Source: Ectothiorhodospiraceae bacterium 2226 (GTDB taxonomy: Bacteria > Pseudomonadota > Gammaproteobacteria > GCA-013348725). Taken from it: a DNA stretch of 64,000 nucleotides. Made by a program: the position numbers and the translations under genes. Shown here piece after piece: positions 18,203 to 28,109 of this stretch (the first letter of the stretch is position 1; every line of letters starts with the position of its first letter). The notes below the pieces were generated by a model that saw only the letters and a list, made by a program, of their open reading frames with translations, did no database searches and was not told the origin of the DNA. The stretch spans positions 1,104,501 through 1,168,500 of the forward strand of contig CP054689.1 in the NCBI GenBank assembly GCA_013348725.1, written 5' to 3'.

Positions 18203-19646
18203 GGCTGACCTCCGCGCGTTCCAGGCTCGGTATGTAGAAGACCGAACGCCAGGTTCTGGGTTCCCCGCGACCGTCACCGCCATCCACCGGCTCGACCACG
18301 AATTTGAAGTCCTGCTGTGCCTGACGCGCCTCGTCGGGATCGACGCGCACGTGCGCCACCAGCGTCACGCTGCGGCCCGGCTCCAGGCTGACCGTCTCGA
18401 AACGACCGATCTCGAGCTCCGCCCCCTGTAGCCCCGTGATGCCGATCGCGTACCGGGCCGTTTCATTGGTCTTGTTCGTGAGTTTGAGCTCGTAGTTGTT
18501 CTGCACACGTCCATCGCTCAGGGTTACCGCGAGCGGCTGGCGGATCTGCGTGACGGACAACTCGAACGGCTCGCGCGCCGCGACGCTCCAGGTCAGTGCA
18601 CCCACCGCGACCAACAGCGCCAACCCATAACCGTAAGTCTTGGGCTTGAGCACACGGACCGGCGCCCCGCTCTGCTCTTTCTCGGAGGTGTAGCCGATCA
18701 GCCCGCGCGGGAAGCCGGCGTGGTCCATGATGTTGTTGCACGCATCGATGCACAGCGCGCAGGAGATGCACTCGATCTGGAGGCCGTTGCGGATGTCGAT
18801 ACCGGTCGGGCAAACCTGCACGCAGTAACCACAGTCCACGCAGTCACCGACGCCCTTCGCGTGCCGTTCCTCGCGCGTCTTGAGCCCCGGCGCGAGCTTG
18901 GCACGGCCGGCCTTCCCTTCACCACGGCCGGTATCGTAGCCGACGATGCGCGTGTCGCTGTCGAACATCACGCTCTGGAAGCGGGCGTAGGGGCACATAT
19001 AGGTGCATACCTGCTCGCGCGCCCAACCGGCCATCACATAGGTCGTGGCGGTCAGGAAGAAGACCGTTACATAGGCGGCGGACGGGGCTTCCCCCGTCAC
19101 CATCGCTACCAGCAGGCTGGGAGCATCGCCCCAATAGAGGACGAAGGTGGCCGCGGTCGCCATGGCGATCAGCAGCCATAACAAGTGGGTGAGGCTGAGC
19201 TTGGCGGCCTTGCCGACCGACCACGGGGCCTTGGCGAGGCGGATGCGCGCCGGCCGTTCGCCCTGCACGAAGCGCTCGACGAACAAGAAAACGTCGGTCC
19301 ACAGGGTCTGGAAGCAGAAGTAGCCACAGAACACGCGGCCGAGGATGCCGGTGACGAAGAACAGCAGCAGCGCCGCGATGATCAGCAGGCCCGCCAGCCA
19401 GAAGATGTCCTGCGCGTAAACGACCAGATCGAACAGGTAAAAGCGCCGCCCCGGAATATCGAACAGCACCGCTTGCGAGGGTCCTTGCCCCCGGTCCCAG
19501 CGCAGCCAGGGCAGCAGGAAGTAGACGCCGTAGGCGAGGCCGAGAATACCCCACTTCAGGTTACGGAAACGACCCTTGACCGAGCGCGGATAGATTGCAA
19601 CGCGTGCAACCGTACTTCCCGTCATTGCACTCCCGGATTGGGGCAT
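18192..19646 (-). CDS. ccoG: cbb3 assembly ferredoxin-like protein CcoG (FixG/RdxA)
   Basis: 484 residues. CcoG is an inner membrane Fe-S protein thought to reduce copper for cbb3 assembly. Seen: membrane helices in the N-terminal half, an early CGYFCFQTLW motif, a CTYMCPYARFQ motif, then two 4Fe-4S motifs (CVDCGYCVQVCP and CISCALCIDACN), and a C-terminal Ig-like periplasmic domain. The ATG at 19646 lies five bases after GAGG; an in-frame GTG two codons earlier overlaps that site. It follows ccoP after 184 bases with a hairpin between. Confidence 0.94.
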   Translation of the reverse strand: MPQSGSAMTGSTVARVAIYPRSVKGRFRNLKWGILGLAYGVYFLLPWLRWDRGQGPSQAVLFDIPGRRFYLFDLVVYAQDIFWLAGLLIIAALLLFFVTGILGRVFCGYFCFQTLWTDVFLFVERFVQGERPARIRLAKAPWSVGKAAKLSLTHLLWLLIAMATAATFVLYWGDAPSLLVAMVTGEAPSAAYVTVFFLTATTYVMAGWAREQVCTYMCPYARFQSVMFDSDTRIVGYDTGRGEGKAGRAKLAPGLKTREERHAKGVGDCVDCGYCVQVCPTGIDIRNGLQIECISCALCIDACNNIMDHAGFPRGLIGYTSEKEQSGAPVRVLKPKTYGYGLALLVAVGALTWSVAAREPFELSVTQIRQPLAVTLSDGRVQNNYELKLTNKTNETARYAIGITGLQGAELEIGRFETVSLEPGRSVTLVAHVRVDPDEARQAQQDFKFVVEPVDGGDGRGEPRTWRSVFYIPSLERAEVSLVH

Positions 19647-19771
19647 CGTCACCTCACGAAGTGGTCGTCACCGCCCGGTCGCATCCATGCGGGCCGGGAG
19701 CTACACCTAAGACAATCTGCTGCCCGAATGATTCGCGAGGCCGCTGCACCGCGGGCGCGGGGCAACGGGAT

Positions 19772-19799
19772 CCGCGCCGCCCGAGAACGAGCGGCGCGG
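19772..19799 (-). repeat. Hairpin between ccoP and ccoG
   Basis: The arms CCGCGCCGC and GCGGCGCGG pair perfectly around ten bases in the 184-base gap. No T-run follows, so it may set a difference in message level between the structural ccoNOQP and assembly ccoGHIS genes rather than end transcription. Confidence 0.5.
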
Positions 19800-19830
19800 C
19801 GGTTCAGTCGCCGGAGGGGCTAGCGGCGGC

Positions 19831-20766
19831 CTACTGGCCGCCACCCAGCGAGTGCACGTACACCGCGAGGGCGCGAATCTCGGCATCAGACAGACGATCT
19901 TGGAAGGTGGGCATATGGCGCTGCGCCCCTTCGCTCACCACCCGCTTGACCAATGCCTTCTTCCCCTCCAGGGTGGGGGCGCTGGGCACGTCGACGATCT
20001 GCCAGAGGCCGTTGGTCAGGTTGGGCGCGCCCTGCGCCGGACCGCCCGTGCCACCTTCGCCATGGCAATACATGCAGCCGCCGGTCGGACCATTGAAGAT
20101 GTCGTCTCCGCGCGCCGCCGCATCGGCGTCTACGCTGTGGCCCGAGAGACTCAGTACGTAACTCGCCAGATCATCGAGCTGACGGGCGTTGAACTGCGGG
20201 AAGGCCGGCATGAAACCGCGACGGCCCTCGCGAATGGTCTCCTCGATGCGTTCGAACGTCCCGCCCCACAGCCAGTCGTCGTCCGCCAGATTCGGGTACA
20301 CGCCGGGCACGCCGCCGCCCCCGACCTGGTGACAGGCCGCGCAATTGTCCGCGAACAGGCCACGCGCCACCGAACGGCTGAAGGCCATCATGTCGGGATC
20401 GTCAGCGATCTCGTTGTAGGACATCGCCGCGACCCGCTCGAGGTACTCACGCTGACGCACGGCGTGGGTGCCCTCCTGCATGTCGCGCATCAGCAGCGCG
20501 CGGGTGTTCCAGTGCGTGGTCCGCTCCTCGCCACCGGGCCCGGTGTAGGTAATGGTGTTCATCACGCCCTTGGTGTAGGTCCCGCCCACCGGCCAAGCCG
20601 GGTACAGGAACCAGTACACCACCGCGAACACGACGGTGGCATAGAACGCCCACAGCCACCAACGCGGAATCGGGTTGTTGTACTCCTGGAGGTCGCCGTC
20701 CCAGGAGTGACCGGTGGTCTGCACGGCGCGCTTGCCATGCTCGTTGCGCTTATTCGTTTCGCTCAT
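19831..20766 (-). CDS. ccoP: cbb3 oxidase dihaem subunit CcoP
   Basis: 311 residues. CcoP passes electrons from cytochrome c or bc1 to CcoO. One membrane helix (WWLWAFYATVVFAVVYWFLYP) follows a cytoplasmic start; then two class I cytochrome c domains with CAACH and CMYCH. The ATG at 20766 (MSETNKRNEHGK) lies 17 bases inside ccoQ; a longer frame to 20817 is not supported. The usual DGI/LQEYNNPIPRWW motif of CcoP is present. Confidence 0.95.
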   Translation of the reverse strand: MSETNKRNEHGKRAVQTTGHSWDGDLQEYNNPIPRWWLWAFYATVVFAVVYWFLYPAWPVGGTYTKGVMNTITYTGPGGEERTTHWNTRALLMRDMQEGTHAVRQREYLERVAAMSYNEIADDPDMMAFSRSVARGLFADNCAACHQVGGGGVPGVYPNLADDDWLWGGTFERIEETIREGRRGFMPAFPQFNARQLDDLASYVLSLSGHSVDADAAARGDDIFNGPTGGCMYCHGEGGTGGPAQGAPNLTNGLWQIVDVPSAPTLEGKKALVKRVVSEGAQRHMPTFQDRLSDAEIRALAVYVHSLGGGQ

Positions 20767-20974
20767 GCTTCGGACCCTTGTGATGACGACCGGGCACCCG
20801 GTCCTCGTCATCCTCAAACGGAATGTACTTGTACGATTCGAGCCGCTGACCGCGTTTCTTACCGGAGAACACGTACAGCAGGATAACCACGAAGGTGACG
20901 AAGAACAGCACCAACGCGAACATCTTGCTGTTATCCAGTCGCGTAAACCACATCAGCCAATCGAACATGGCCAT
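20750..20974 (-). CDS. ccoQ: cbb3 oxidase small subunit CcoQ
   Basis: 74 residues: one membrane helix (MFALVLFFVTFVVILLYVFS) then a charged cytoplasmic tail (GKKRGQRLESYKYIPFEDDE). CcoQ stabilises the cbb3 complex. AAGGAGG stands before two close ATG codons (20974 and 20968); the first was kept. The gene ends inside ccoP (17-base overlap). Confidence 0.88.
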   Translation of the reverse strand: MAMFDWLMWFTRLDNSKMFALVLFFVTFVVILLYVFSGKKRGQRLESYKYIPFEDDEDRVPGRHHKGPKHERNE

Positions 20975-20994
20975 GCTCCTCCTTGCGCTGGAGC

Positions 20995-21050
20995 GGACCG
21001 CCGCTGGAGCGGTCCGTCCGAGTCTTGCGCTGCGCGCGATCCGTGCGCGC
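20995..21050 (-). repeat. Two hairpins between ccoO and ccoQ
   Basis: GGACCGC pairs with GCGGTCC (20995-21015) and GCGCGC with GCGCGC (21032-21050). They fill the 90-base gap between ccoO and ccoQ and could adjust message stability. No T-run. Confidence 0.4.
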
Positions 21051-21064
21051 TCTGTACAACCCGG

Positions 21065-21799
<735 letters not shown>

Positions 21800-21822
21800 G
21801 GATCAGTACTCTCTCCGCTGGA

Positions 21823-23283
21823 TCAGGCGCGCGCCATCTTGGTCGCGAGCTTGGCCTCCAGGGCCGCCTGCTCGCGCTTGGCGTTGCGGATGGTCATGTA
21901 GGCGTTGAACACCATCAGCAGCATGCCCGCCAGGAAGAAGGCACCGCCGATGAAGCGCGCCACATAGGGCTTGTGCAGGAACACGACCGTCTCGATGAAG
22001 CTGTACGCGAGGTTGCCGTACTCATCGAAGGCACGCAGCATCAGGCCCTGACCGATACCCGCCACCCACATCGCGCTGATGTAGAGCAGGATGCCGATGG
22101 TGGCCAGGAAGAAGTGCACGTACACCAGGCGCAGGCTGTAGATCTTGGTGTCGTACAGACGCGGGATCAGGTGATAGAGCGACCCGAAGGTGATCATCGC
22201 CACCCAGCCGAGCGCACCCGAGTGCACGTGGCCCACCGTCCAGTCGGTGTAGTGCGACAGCGCGTTCACGCTCTTCAGCGACATGAGCGGACCCTCGAAG
22301 GTCGACATGCCGTAGAACGACAGCGCCGTGATCAGGAACAGCATGACGGGATCGGTGCGCAGCTTATGCCAGGCGCCCGACAGGGTCATGATGCCGTTGA
22401 TCATGCCGCCCCAGGAGGGCAACAGCAGCAGGATGGAGAAGGTCGCCGCCAGGGTCGAGGTCCAGTCCGGCAGCGCGGTCCAGTGCAGGTGGTGGGCGCC
22501 CACCCACATGTACAGGAACACCAGCGCCCAGAAGTGGATGATGGACAGCCGGTAGGAGTAGATCGGGCGGCCGGCCTGCTTGGGCACGAAGTAGTACATC
22601 ATGCCGAGGAAGGCCGCGGTCAGGAAGAAGCCCACCGCGTTATGACCGTACCACCACTGCGTCATGGCGTCCTGCACGCCGGAGTGCAGGCTGTAGGACT
22701 GCAGGCTGAACACGCTGACCGGCACCGCCATGTTGTTGAAGATATGGAGGATACCGGTGGCGAGAATGAACGCCATGTAGAACCAGTTGGCCACGTAGAT
22801 GTGCGGCTGGGAGCGGCGCAGCAGGGTCTGCAGGTAGACCCAGAAGTAGGCCACCCACACCACGGCGATCAGGATGGCGATCGGCCACACCTGCTCGGCG
22901 TACTCGCGACCCATGGTGTAGCCATTCACGTAGGTGATGACCGACAGCACCATCGCCGCCTGCCAGCCCCAGAAGGTGAAGTTGGCGAGCGAGTCGCTGT
23001 ACAGGCGAGTCTGGCAGGTGCGCTGCACGACGTAGTAGGAGGTCGCGAACAAGGCGCTACCGCCGAACCCGAAGATCACCAGCGTGGTGTGCACGGGACG
23101 AACCCGGCCGAAGGTGAGCTCGGGGATGCCGAAGTTGAGCGCCGGCCAAGCGAGCTGGGCGGCGATGAACACCCCGGTGAGCATGCCGAGGGCACCCCAC
23201 ACGAGGGTCATGATGGTGAACTTCCGGACAATATCGTAGTTGTATTGCGCCGGCGCGGCAGTTGCGGTGGTGGTTGTAGCCAT
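21823..23283 (-). CDS. ccoN: cbb3 oxidase catalytic subunit CcoN
   Basis: 486 residues, twelve membrane helices. CcoN holds haem b and the haem b3-CuB centre where oxygen is reduced; cbb3 enzymes have very high oxygen affinity. Seen: the haem-copper His pattern in [39 protein letters not shown] and [20 protein letters not shown]. The ATG at 23283 ([15 protein letters not shown]) follows GAGGA; a longer frame to 23331 looks spurious. First gene of the ccoNOQPGHIS run, with a 293-base upstream region carrying an FNR-like box. Confidence 0.96.
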   Translation of the reverse strand: MATTTTATAAPAQYNYDIVRKFTIMTLVWGALGMLTGVFIAAQLAWPALNFGIPELTFGRVRPVHTTLVIFGFGGSALFATSYYVVQRTCQTRLYSDSLANFTFWGWQAAMVLSVITYVNGYTMGREYAEQVWPIAILIAVVWVAYFWVYLQTLLRRSQPHIYVANWFYMAFILATGILHIFNNMAVPVSVFSLQSYSLHSGVQDAMTQWWYGHNAVGFFLTAAFLGMMYYFVPKQAGRPIYSYRLSIIHFWALVFLYMWVGAHHLHWTALPDWTSTLAATFSILLLLPSWGGMINGIMTLSGAWHKLRTDPVMLFLITALSFYGMSTFEGPLMSLKSVNALSHYTDWTVGHVHSGALGWVAMITFGSLYHLIPRLYDTKIYSLRLVYVHFFLATIGILLYISAMWVAGIGQGLMLRAFDEYGNLAYSFIETVVFLHKPYVARFIGGAFFLAGMLLMVFNAYMTIRNAKREQAALEAKLATKMARA

Positions 23284-23452
23284 TTTGGTCCTCAGCCCAG
23301 GCAGCCCTACGCAGCCAAAGAAGGTCGCCACTGGATCGAACGTCCGCAGGACGGGAGCTCGAGGCGGCTAGGCGACATTAAAATATGCTGATATTCCAGG
23401 GCGGCAATTGTTCCGTAACTTGCAGTAGAAGGCAAGCCTTGACGCGGGCATC

Positions 23453-23494
23453 AGACTAACCTGGGCGGGGGTGCGCAGGCTTGACGTGGGTCAA
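23453..23494 (-). promoter_or_regulatory. FNR/ANR-type box and -10 for ccoN
   Basis: TTGAC-GTGG-GTCAA (23481-23494) is a perfect palindrome differing by one base per half from the FNR consensus TTGAT-N4-ATCAA. On the minus strand TAGTCT (23453-23458) lies so that the box centre would be at -41.5, the normal class II activator position, with a start near 23446. That -10 is weak (T, A and last T match). cbb3 operons are commonly controlled by FNR/ANR proteins. The remaining 23284-23452 is AT-rich in part and shows no gene. Confidence 0.6.
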
Positions 23495-23576
23495 GAACGA
23501 AGGGAGTTGGAGGCGCGCCGCCGGGCGTCGACCGGCCCTTTCTGACCTAACGAGCTGAATCAGCTGACCCAGCCGT

Positions 23577-24491
23577 TCACCAGAGCAGGGCGCGCAGGGT
23601 GGGGATGTGGTGGTCGATGAGGAGGAAGGCGAATAGCCACATCAGGTAGAAGATCGAGTAGCCGAAGGTGCGGATGGCGATCTGCGGGTCCTCGGTACGC
23701 TTCAGACGCCAGGCGTAGTAGAGGAAGCCGGCACCCAGGGCCAGCGCTCCGCCCAGATAGAACAGCCCACTCATGCCGATCGCAAACGGCAGCAAGCTGA
23801 CCGCCACCAGCAGCACCGTATAGAGCAACACCTGCAGGGCGGTGAAAGAGACCCCGTGGGTGACCGGCAGCATCGGGATATCGGCCCGGGCATATTCGTG
23901 GCGGCGGTGGATCGCCAGCGCCCAGAAGTGCGGCGGCGTCCAGGTGAAAATCAGCAGAAACAGCGCGAACGCGGGCGGGTCGAGCTGCCCGGTCACCGCG
24001 ACCCAGCCGAGCACGGGCGGCGCCGCACCGGCGGCCCCGCCGATCACGATATTCTGCGGTGTGGCGCGCTTCAGGAACACCGTATAGATCACCGCGTAAC
24101 CGATCAGGGACAAAAAGGTCAGTGCCGCGGTCAGGGGATTGACCAGGTAGATGAGCACCACCATGGAGGCGCCGGCCAGCACCAGCGAGAACGCCATCGC
24201 CTGCCCTGCCGTCAGCAGCCCCGTCGGGAGCGGCCGATTCCGGGTGCGCGCCATCAGGGCGTCGGCCCGCCGATCGACGATGTGGTTGATGGCGGCCGCC
24301 GCGGCGGCCGCCATACCGATCCCGAGGGTCCCGAACACCAACACGTCCCACGGCACCATCCCGGGGGTAGCGAGGAACATCCCCACCACCGCCGTGAACA
24401 CAATCAAGCTAACCACCTTGAGCTTGCACAAGGCGAGATAGTCGCGGCACCACTGCAGCGACTGGCGATCGAGCAGGATGGGCTGGCTCAT
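23577..24491 (-). CDS. ctaB: Protohaem IX farnesyltransferase (haem O synthase)
   Basis: 304 residues, UbiA-type prenyltransferase with about nine membrane helices. It adds a farnesyl group to haem b to give haem O. The prenyl-PP binding motif is NHIVDRRAD, followed by [11 protein letters not shown]. The ATG at 24491 overlaps the ctaA stop by one base (TGATG); a TTG one codon earlier is a less likely start. With ctaA it supplies haem A for the caa3 oxidase. Confidence 0.94.
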   Translation of the reverse strand: MSQPILLDRQSLQWCRDYLALCKLKVVSLIVFTAVVGMFLATPGMVPWDVLVFGTLGIGMAAAAAAAINHIVDRRADALMARTRNRPLPTGLLTAGQAMAFSLVLAGASMVVLIYLVNPLTAALTFLSLIGYAVIYTVFLKRATPQNIVIGGAAGAAPPVLGWVAVTGQLDPPAFALFLLIFTWTPPHFWALAIHRRHEYARADIPMLPVTHGVSFTALQVLLYTVLLVAVSLLPFAIGMSGLFYLGGALALGAGFLYYAWRLKRTEDPQIAIRTFGYSIFYLMWLFAFLLIDHHIPTLRALLW

Positions 24492-25483
24492 CAAGCGGGT
24501 CTCCGTCGCATGAGGAAATTAAGGGTTACCAGCGACAATAGCAGCAAGGCGGCCACGCCGTTATGGGCGACCGCGATACTCAATGGGAGGGACAGCAGCA
24601 CGTTGGCGAGCCCCAGGCTGACCTGGAGGGCCAACAGTCCCAACATCGCCCAGCCGGCCACGCGCAGCGCGCGGCTGTCCGCGCGCAGCACGAGGAAGGC
24701 GAGCAGAGCCAACACGAAGGTAGTGAGCAAGGCGCCGAGTCGGTGCGTCATATGGATGGCGACGCGGGCGTCGTTCTCCAGGATACCGCCCTCATAATCC
24801 ACGCCGATGCCGCGCCAGGGGACGAATGCCTCCCGAAAGTCCATCTCGGGCCACCACTCGGTCTGGCAGGTGGGGAAATCCGGGCAGGCCAAGGCGGCAT
24901 AATTGGCGCTGGTCCAGCCGCCGAGGGCGATCTGGCCCACCAGCACCAGCAACGCCCCGGCCGCCATGGCGCGCAGGGCACCCGCGACCGGCACCGCCGG
25001 CAGGCGCCATTGGGTAAGCACCAGCAGCCACAGCAACGCGAGGGTGGCGAAGCCCCCCAACAGGTGGAGCATCACGATGGCGGGCTTGAGCAGCAACGTG
25101 ACCGTCCACATGCCCAGCAGGGCTTGAAACACGATCAGGCCGACCAGGAACAAGGGCAGGCCCAGCGGTTGGCCGGGATCACGCCGGCGACGCCACGCCA
25201 GCCAGGCCATGGTCGCCACGGTCAAACCGAGCAGACCGGCCGCGTAGCGGTGCACCATCTCCTTCCAGGCCTTGTCGGCCTCGAGCGGTCGCTCGGGAAA
25301 GGCCTCGGTGGCGACGGGTTCGTTAGCGATGGCCTGGGTGACCATCATGTAGCCATAGCAACCGGGCCAGTCGGGACAGCCCAGGCCGGCGTCGGAGAGA
25401 CGCACATACGCCCCAAGCACCACCACGATCAGCGTGAGCACTACCGCGAACTGGGCCAGGCGTAAGAAGGTTGGGTTCTGCAT
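24491..25483 (-). CDS. ctaA: Haem A synthase (COX15/CtaA)
   Basis: 330 residues, eight membrane helices in two repeats. It oxidises haem O to haem A. Seen: [22 protein letters not shown] with its Cys pair in the first outer loop, HRYAAGLLG, and a second Cys pair ([14 protein letters not shown]). Typical of proteobacterial COX15. It starts three bases after the SCO-like gene stop and overlaps ctaB by one base. Confidence 0.94.
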   Translation of the reverse strand: MQNPTFLRLAQFAVVLTLIVVVLGAYVRLSDAGLGCPDWPGCYGYMMVTQAIANEPVATEAFPERPLEADKAWKEMVHRYAAGLLGLTVATMAWLAWRRRRDPGQPLGLPLFLVGLIVFQALLGMWTVTLLLKPAIVMLHLLGGFATLALLWLLVLTQWRLPAVPVAGALRAMAAGALLVLVGQIALGGWTSANYAALACPDFPTCQTEWWPEMDFREAFVPWRGIGVDYEGGILENDARVAIHMTHRLGALLTTFVLALLAFLVLRADSRALRVAGWAMLGLLALQVSLGLANVLLSLPLSIAVAHNGVAALLLLSLVTLNFLMRRRPA

Positions 25484-25486
25484 GCC

Positions 25487-26074
25487 TTATCCGATGCGGG
25501 ACACTCTTAGTAGGTGTTTTAGATCGTCCAGGATGTCGCGTGGATCAGCATCTGAGGGATACATTAGCACCACGTTTCCGCGCGGGTCCACGAGAAAGAT
25601 ATGCCCGTCCGCCGCAGGCAACTGGCGCCGGAAGGCCGCCACGCCCTCGCCCGGCGCCCGGGCGACCAGCAGTCCGGGATGCTCGCGCAGAAGATCCTGC
25701 AGGCGCGCGTCGCTCTCCCCTTGAGTGAGCACGAACAGACGCTGCACCCGATTCATGTCCTTGCCTTGCGCAAGGCGCACCTGACGCATCTTGTAGAGGT
25801 TGTGCTCGCAGGCGGCGTCGCAGGCGGCATGGTCCAGGTACAGGAAGGTCCATCGACCCTCCAGCACGTCGGCGGTGACGGCATCTCCGTCCAGCGCCTG
25901 CAGTGGCGGCATCTGCAAACTCACCTGCGGCTCGAGCAGATAGCCGTGGTTGGTGCGCCCCTCGGGCACCCACGAGGGGTTGAGATAAAGCACCGTCGCC
26001 AGCAGTAACGGTCCGACGAACAACAAGAACAGCCCCCCCAGGGTTAGCACTTTTACCCGCCGCTCACGAATCAT
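25487..26074 (-). CDS. SCO1-like thioredoxin-fold oxidase assembly protein
   Basis: 195 residues: N-terminal membrane anchor (VLTLGGLFLLFVGPLLLATVLYL), then a periplasmic thioredoxin fold with WTFLYLDHAACDAACEHNL. The CDAAC is CxxxC as in SCO proteins, and a later His (DGHIFLVDPRGNV) sits where SCO1 has its copper-binding His. Likely role: copper delivery or thiol reduction for CuA assembly. It lies between SURF1 and ctaA, all close-packed, which supports that. Confidence 0.87.
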   Translation of the reverse strand: MIRERRVKVLTLGGLFLLFVGPLLLATVLYLNPSWVPEGRTNHGYLLEPQVSLQMPPLQALDGDAVTADVLEGRWTFLYLDHAACDAACEHNLYKMRQVRLAQGKDMNRVQRLFVLTQGESDARLQDLLREHPGLLVARAPGEGVAAFRRQLPAADGHIFLVDPRGNVVLMYPSDADPRDILDDLKHLLRVSRIG

Positions 26075-26077
26075 TCG

Positions 26078-26827
26078 CTACCCCCCTTTGCGTTCGGCTC
26101 GCGCACAGCGGCGCGTGTTGACCGCGATATAGATCACCAGTAATGCCAACGTCAGCCCGAACCACTGCAGCGCGTAGCCGTAATGGCGTTCGGGACCGAA
26201 ATGAAACAGTGTCCAGTTCGGCGTCAGCGCGCCGGGCTGCCCTTCCTCGAGGCGCAGGACGTAGGGACGCAGCTCGCGATGCAGCGCCCCTTCCAGGTGT
26301 GCCTGCTCCATATACTGCACCACGCGTGGCCAGCCCGCATGGCCGTCGTCCGCCGGACCGAGGCGCAGGCCCACCGCCGGATATCGATCGAGCATGCCGC
26401 GCACCGCCACTTCCGTATCGGGCACCGGGAGCGGTGGCACGTCGAGCCGCTCCGGGCCATGCGGCACCCATCCGCGATGCACCAGCACGGTGTGCGGCGG
26501 CCCGCCGGCGCTCAACTCCAGAGGGGTGTAGACGTTGAAACCAAGTCGGCCGGCGTTTGGTTGATAGGCGTGCACGATCTGCTGTTCGCCGTCGTAGCGG
26601 CCGCGCGCCATAACCGAGCGGTAACGCACGGCCTCCACATCCAGCGGCAGCGCGGTCAAGGGGACGGGCGGAGCGGCGGCACGGGCGGCGTGGGCATCGG
26701 CCTGGGCGCTCTTCTGCGCGCCCCGGTCGAGTTGCCAGAATCCGAGGCCCGCCAGAATCGGCAACAAAACCAGGGTCACCAGGGTTGGGAACCAGCTCGG
26801 CGTGAAGCACCAGGAGCCTAGCCGCAT
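26078..26827 (-). CDS. SURF1-family oxidase assembly protein
   Basis: 249 residues with membrane helices at both ends (WFPTLVTLVLLPILAGLGFWQLDRG near the start; YALQWFGLTLALLVIYIAVN near the end) and a periplasmic middle with VHRGWVPHG, the family mark. SURF1 helps insert haem A into subunit I. An ATG at 26827 was used rather than a TTG two codons before. It starts the minus unit SURF1-SCO-ctaA-ctaB and diverges from the DUF2909 gene. Confidence 0.92.
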   Translation of the reverse strand: MRLGSWCFTPSWFPTLVTLVLLPILAGLGFWQLDRGAQKSAQADAHAARAAAPPVPLTALPLDVEAVRYRSVMARGRYDGEQQIVHAYQPNAGRLGFNVYTPLELSAGGPPHTVLVHRGWVPHGPERLDVPPLPVPDTEVAVRGMLDRYPAVGLRLGPADDGHAGWPRVVQYMEQAHLEGALHRELRPYVLRLEEGQPGALTPNWTLFHFGPERHYGYALQWFGLTLALLVIYIAVNTRRCARAERKGG

Positions 26828-26855
26828 CGGCAAATCATTCGCGGGCGCACTGGGT

Positions 26856-26861
26856 TATACT
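26856..26861 (+). promoter_or_regulatory. Possible -10 for DUF2909 gene
   Basis: TATACT lies 30 bases before the ATG at 26891 in the short gap between diverging genes. A matching -35 was not found. Confidence 0.4.
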
Positions 26862-26890
26862 CAACTATCCCTGTGACTCGGTAACCGGCC

Positions 26891-27100
26891 ATGTTCGTCA
26901 AAGCCATCATCATCGTCCTGCTACTCGGGATTTTCGCCAGCCTGGCTTCAGGGCTGTTCTACGTTGTCCGTGATCAGGGTAACTCCACCCGCGCGGTGCG
27001 CGCGCTGACGGTTCGCGTCGCGCTGTCCGTCGCCCTATTTGCGCTGCTGATGCTCGCTTTCGCGACCGGCCTGATCAGCGGCAACACCCCGATGGTCTAG
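26891..27100 (+). CDS. Twin-transmembrane protein, DUF2909-like
   Basis: 69 residues with two membrane helices (VKAIIIVLLLGIFASLASGLF and LSVALFALLMLAFATGLI) joined by YVVRDQGNSTRAVRALTVRV. This is the DUF2909 pattern, a small inner membrane protein repeatedly found beside caa3/aa3 oxidase genes. It is the only plus-strand gene within the oxidase locus. Exact role unknown; an assembly or stability factor is the obvious guess. Confidence 0.83.
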   Translation: MFVKAIIIVLLLGIFASLASGLFYVVRDQGNSTRAVRALTVRVALSVALFALLMLAFATGLISGNTPMV

Positions 27101-27141
27101 CCCCTACCCAGGGGCGCTGGCATGGCAGCGCTTGCTGCATG

Positions 27142-27182
27142 GAAAACGAGGGGCGCTGCCCGACGCGCAGGCAGCGCCCCTC
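27142..27182 (-). terminator. Terminator between ctaE and DUF2909 gene
   Basis: A 13-base perfect stem (GAGGGGCGCTGCC with GGCAGCGCCCCTC) around nine bases. On the minus strand it is followed by GTTTTCC, ending the ctaC-ctaE unit; it may also stop the convergent DUF2909 message. Confidence 0.8.
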
Positions 27183-27193
27183 GCCTGTCGACT

Positions 27194-28060
27194 TTACAGC
27201 CAGTACACGAAAATAAACAGGAACAGCCAGACCACGTCCACGAAGTGCCAGTACCATGCCACCGCCTCGAACCCGAAGTGGTTTTTGGGGGTAAAGTGGC
27301 CCTTAATGCTGCGCGCCAGGATCACGATCAGCATGATCGCCCCAAGCGTGACGTGTAGCCCGTGGAAGCCGGTCAACATAAAGAAGGTTGAACCGTAGAT
27401 GCCGCTCTGCAGGGTCAGGTTCAGGTCCTGATAGGCGTGCGCATACTCGTAAGCCTGGAAGCCCAGGAACACCAGACCCAGGGCGATGGTGGCGGCCAGC
27501 CAGGTGATCAGCTTGCGGCGGTTGTTCTCTTTCAGGCCCCAGTGGGCGATGGTGATGGTCACGCCGCTGGTCAACAGGATTAGCGTGTTCAGTGCGGGAA
27601 TGCCCCAAGCACCGATGATCTCGAAGTCCTGCGCCAGACCCGGGCCAGCCGTCGGCCAGGCAGCCTCGAACTGCGGCCACAACAACAGATGCGTCATCTC
27701 GTTATTGGGCTCGCCCCCCAGCCACGGCAGCACCCACATACGCACGTAGAACAGCGCCCCGAAGAACGCCGCAAAGAACATCACCTCCGAGAAGATGAAC
27801 CAGCTCATTCCCCAACGGAACGAGCGGTCGACCTGATCGTTGTAAAACCCACTCAGGCTCTCGCGGATTACCGTGCCAAACCAGCCGAACAGCATGTAGA
27901 TCAGGATCGCGGCGCCGATCAGCATCAGCCAAGGACCGGCCGTGGCGTCGTGCAGGGTATTCACCAGGCCCAGGGCCAGGAAGAACAGCGCAATCGACCC
28001 TACCAACGGCCAATGGCTTGGCTGCGGCACGTAATAGCCTCCACCATGCGCGTGTGCCAT
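27194..28060 (-). CDS. ctaE: Cytochrome c oxidase subunit III
   Basis: 288 residues, seven membrane helices. Subunit III stabilises the oxidase core and guides protons to subunit I. Seen: WFGTVIRESLSGFYNDQVDR, WFIFSEVMFFAAFFGALFYVR with its conserved Glu, and GLHVTLGAIMLI plus WYWHFVDVVWLFLFIFVYWL at the end. Last gene of the caa3 structural unit. Confidence 0.95.
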   Translation of the reverse strand: MAHAHGGGYYVPQPSHWPLVGSIALFFLALGLVNTLHDATAGPWLMLIGAAILIYMLFGWFGTVIRESLSGFYNDQVDRSFRWGMSWFIFSEVMFFAAFFGALFYVRMWVLPWLGGEPNNEMTHLLLWPQFEAAWPTAGPGLAQDFEIIGAWGIPALNTLILLTSGVTITIAHWGLKENNRRKLITWLAATIALGLVFLGFQAYEYAHAYQDLNLTLQSGIYGSTFFMLTGFHGLHVTLGAIMLIVILARSIKGHFTPKNHFGFEAVAWYWHFVDVVWLFLFIFVYWL

Positions 28061-28109
28061 CAGTAACTCCTTATGTTGTGGTTGTTGGTGTCGAGGAGCC
28101 GCCGGCGCC

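Noticed and set aside
21973-23391. 472-codon plus-strand frame opposite ccoN
   Set aside because: Antisense shadow of a highly conserved oxidase subunit; the product is low-complexity His/Gln/Arg-rich.
23439-23453. Second FNR-like site TTGAC-N5-CATCA
   Set aside because: Five-base spacer and imperfect arms do not fit an FNR dimer; kept only as a remark.
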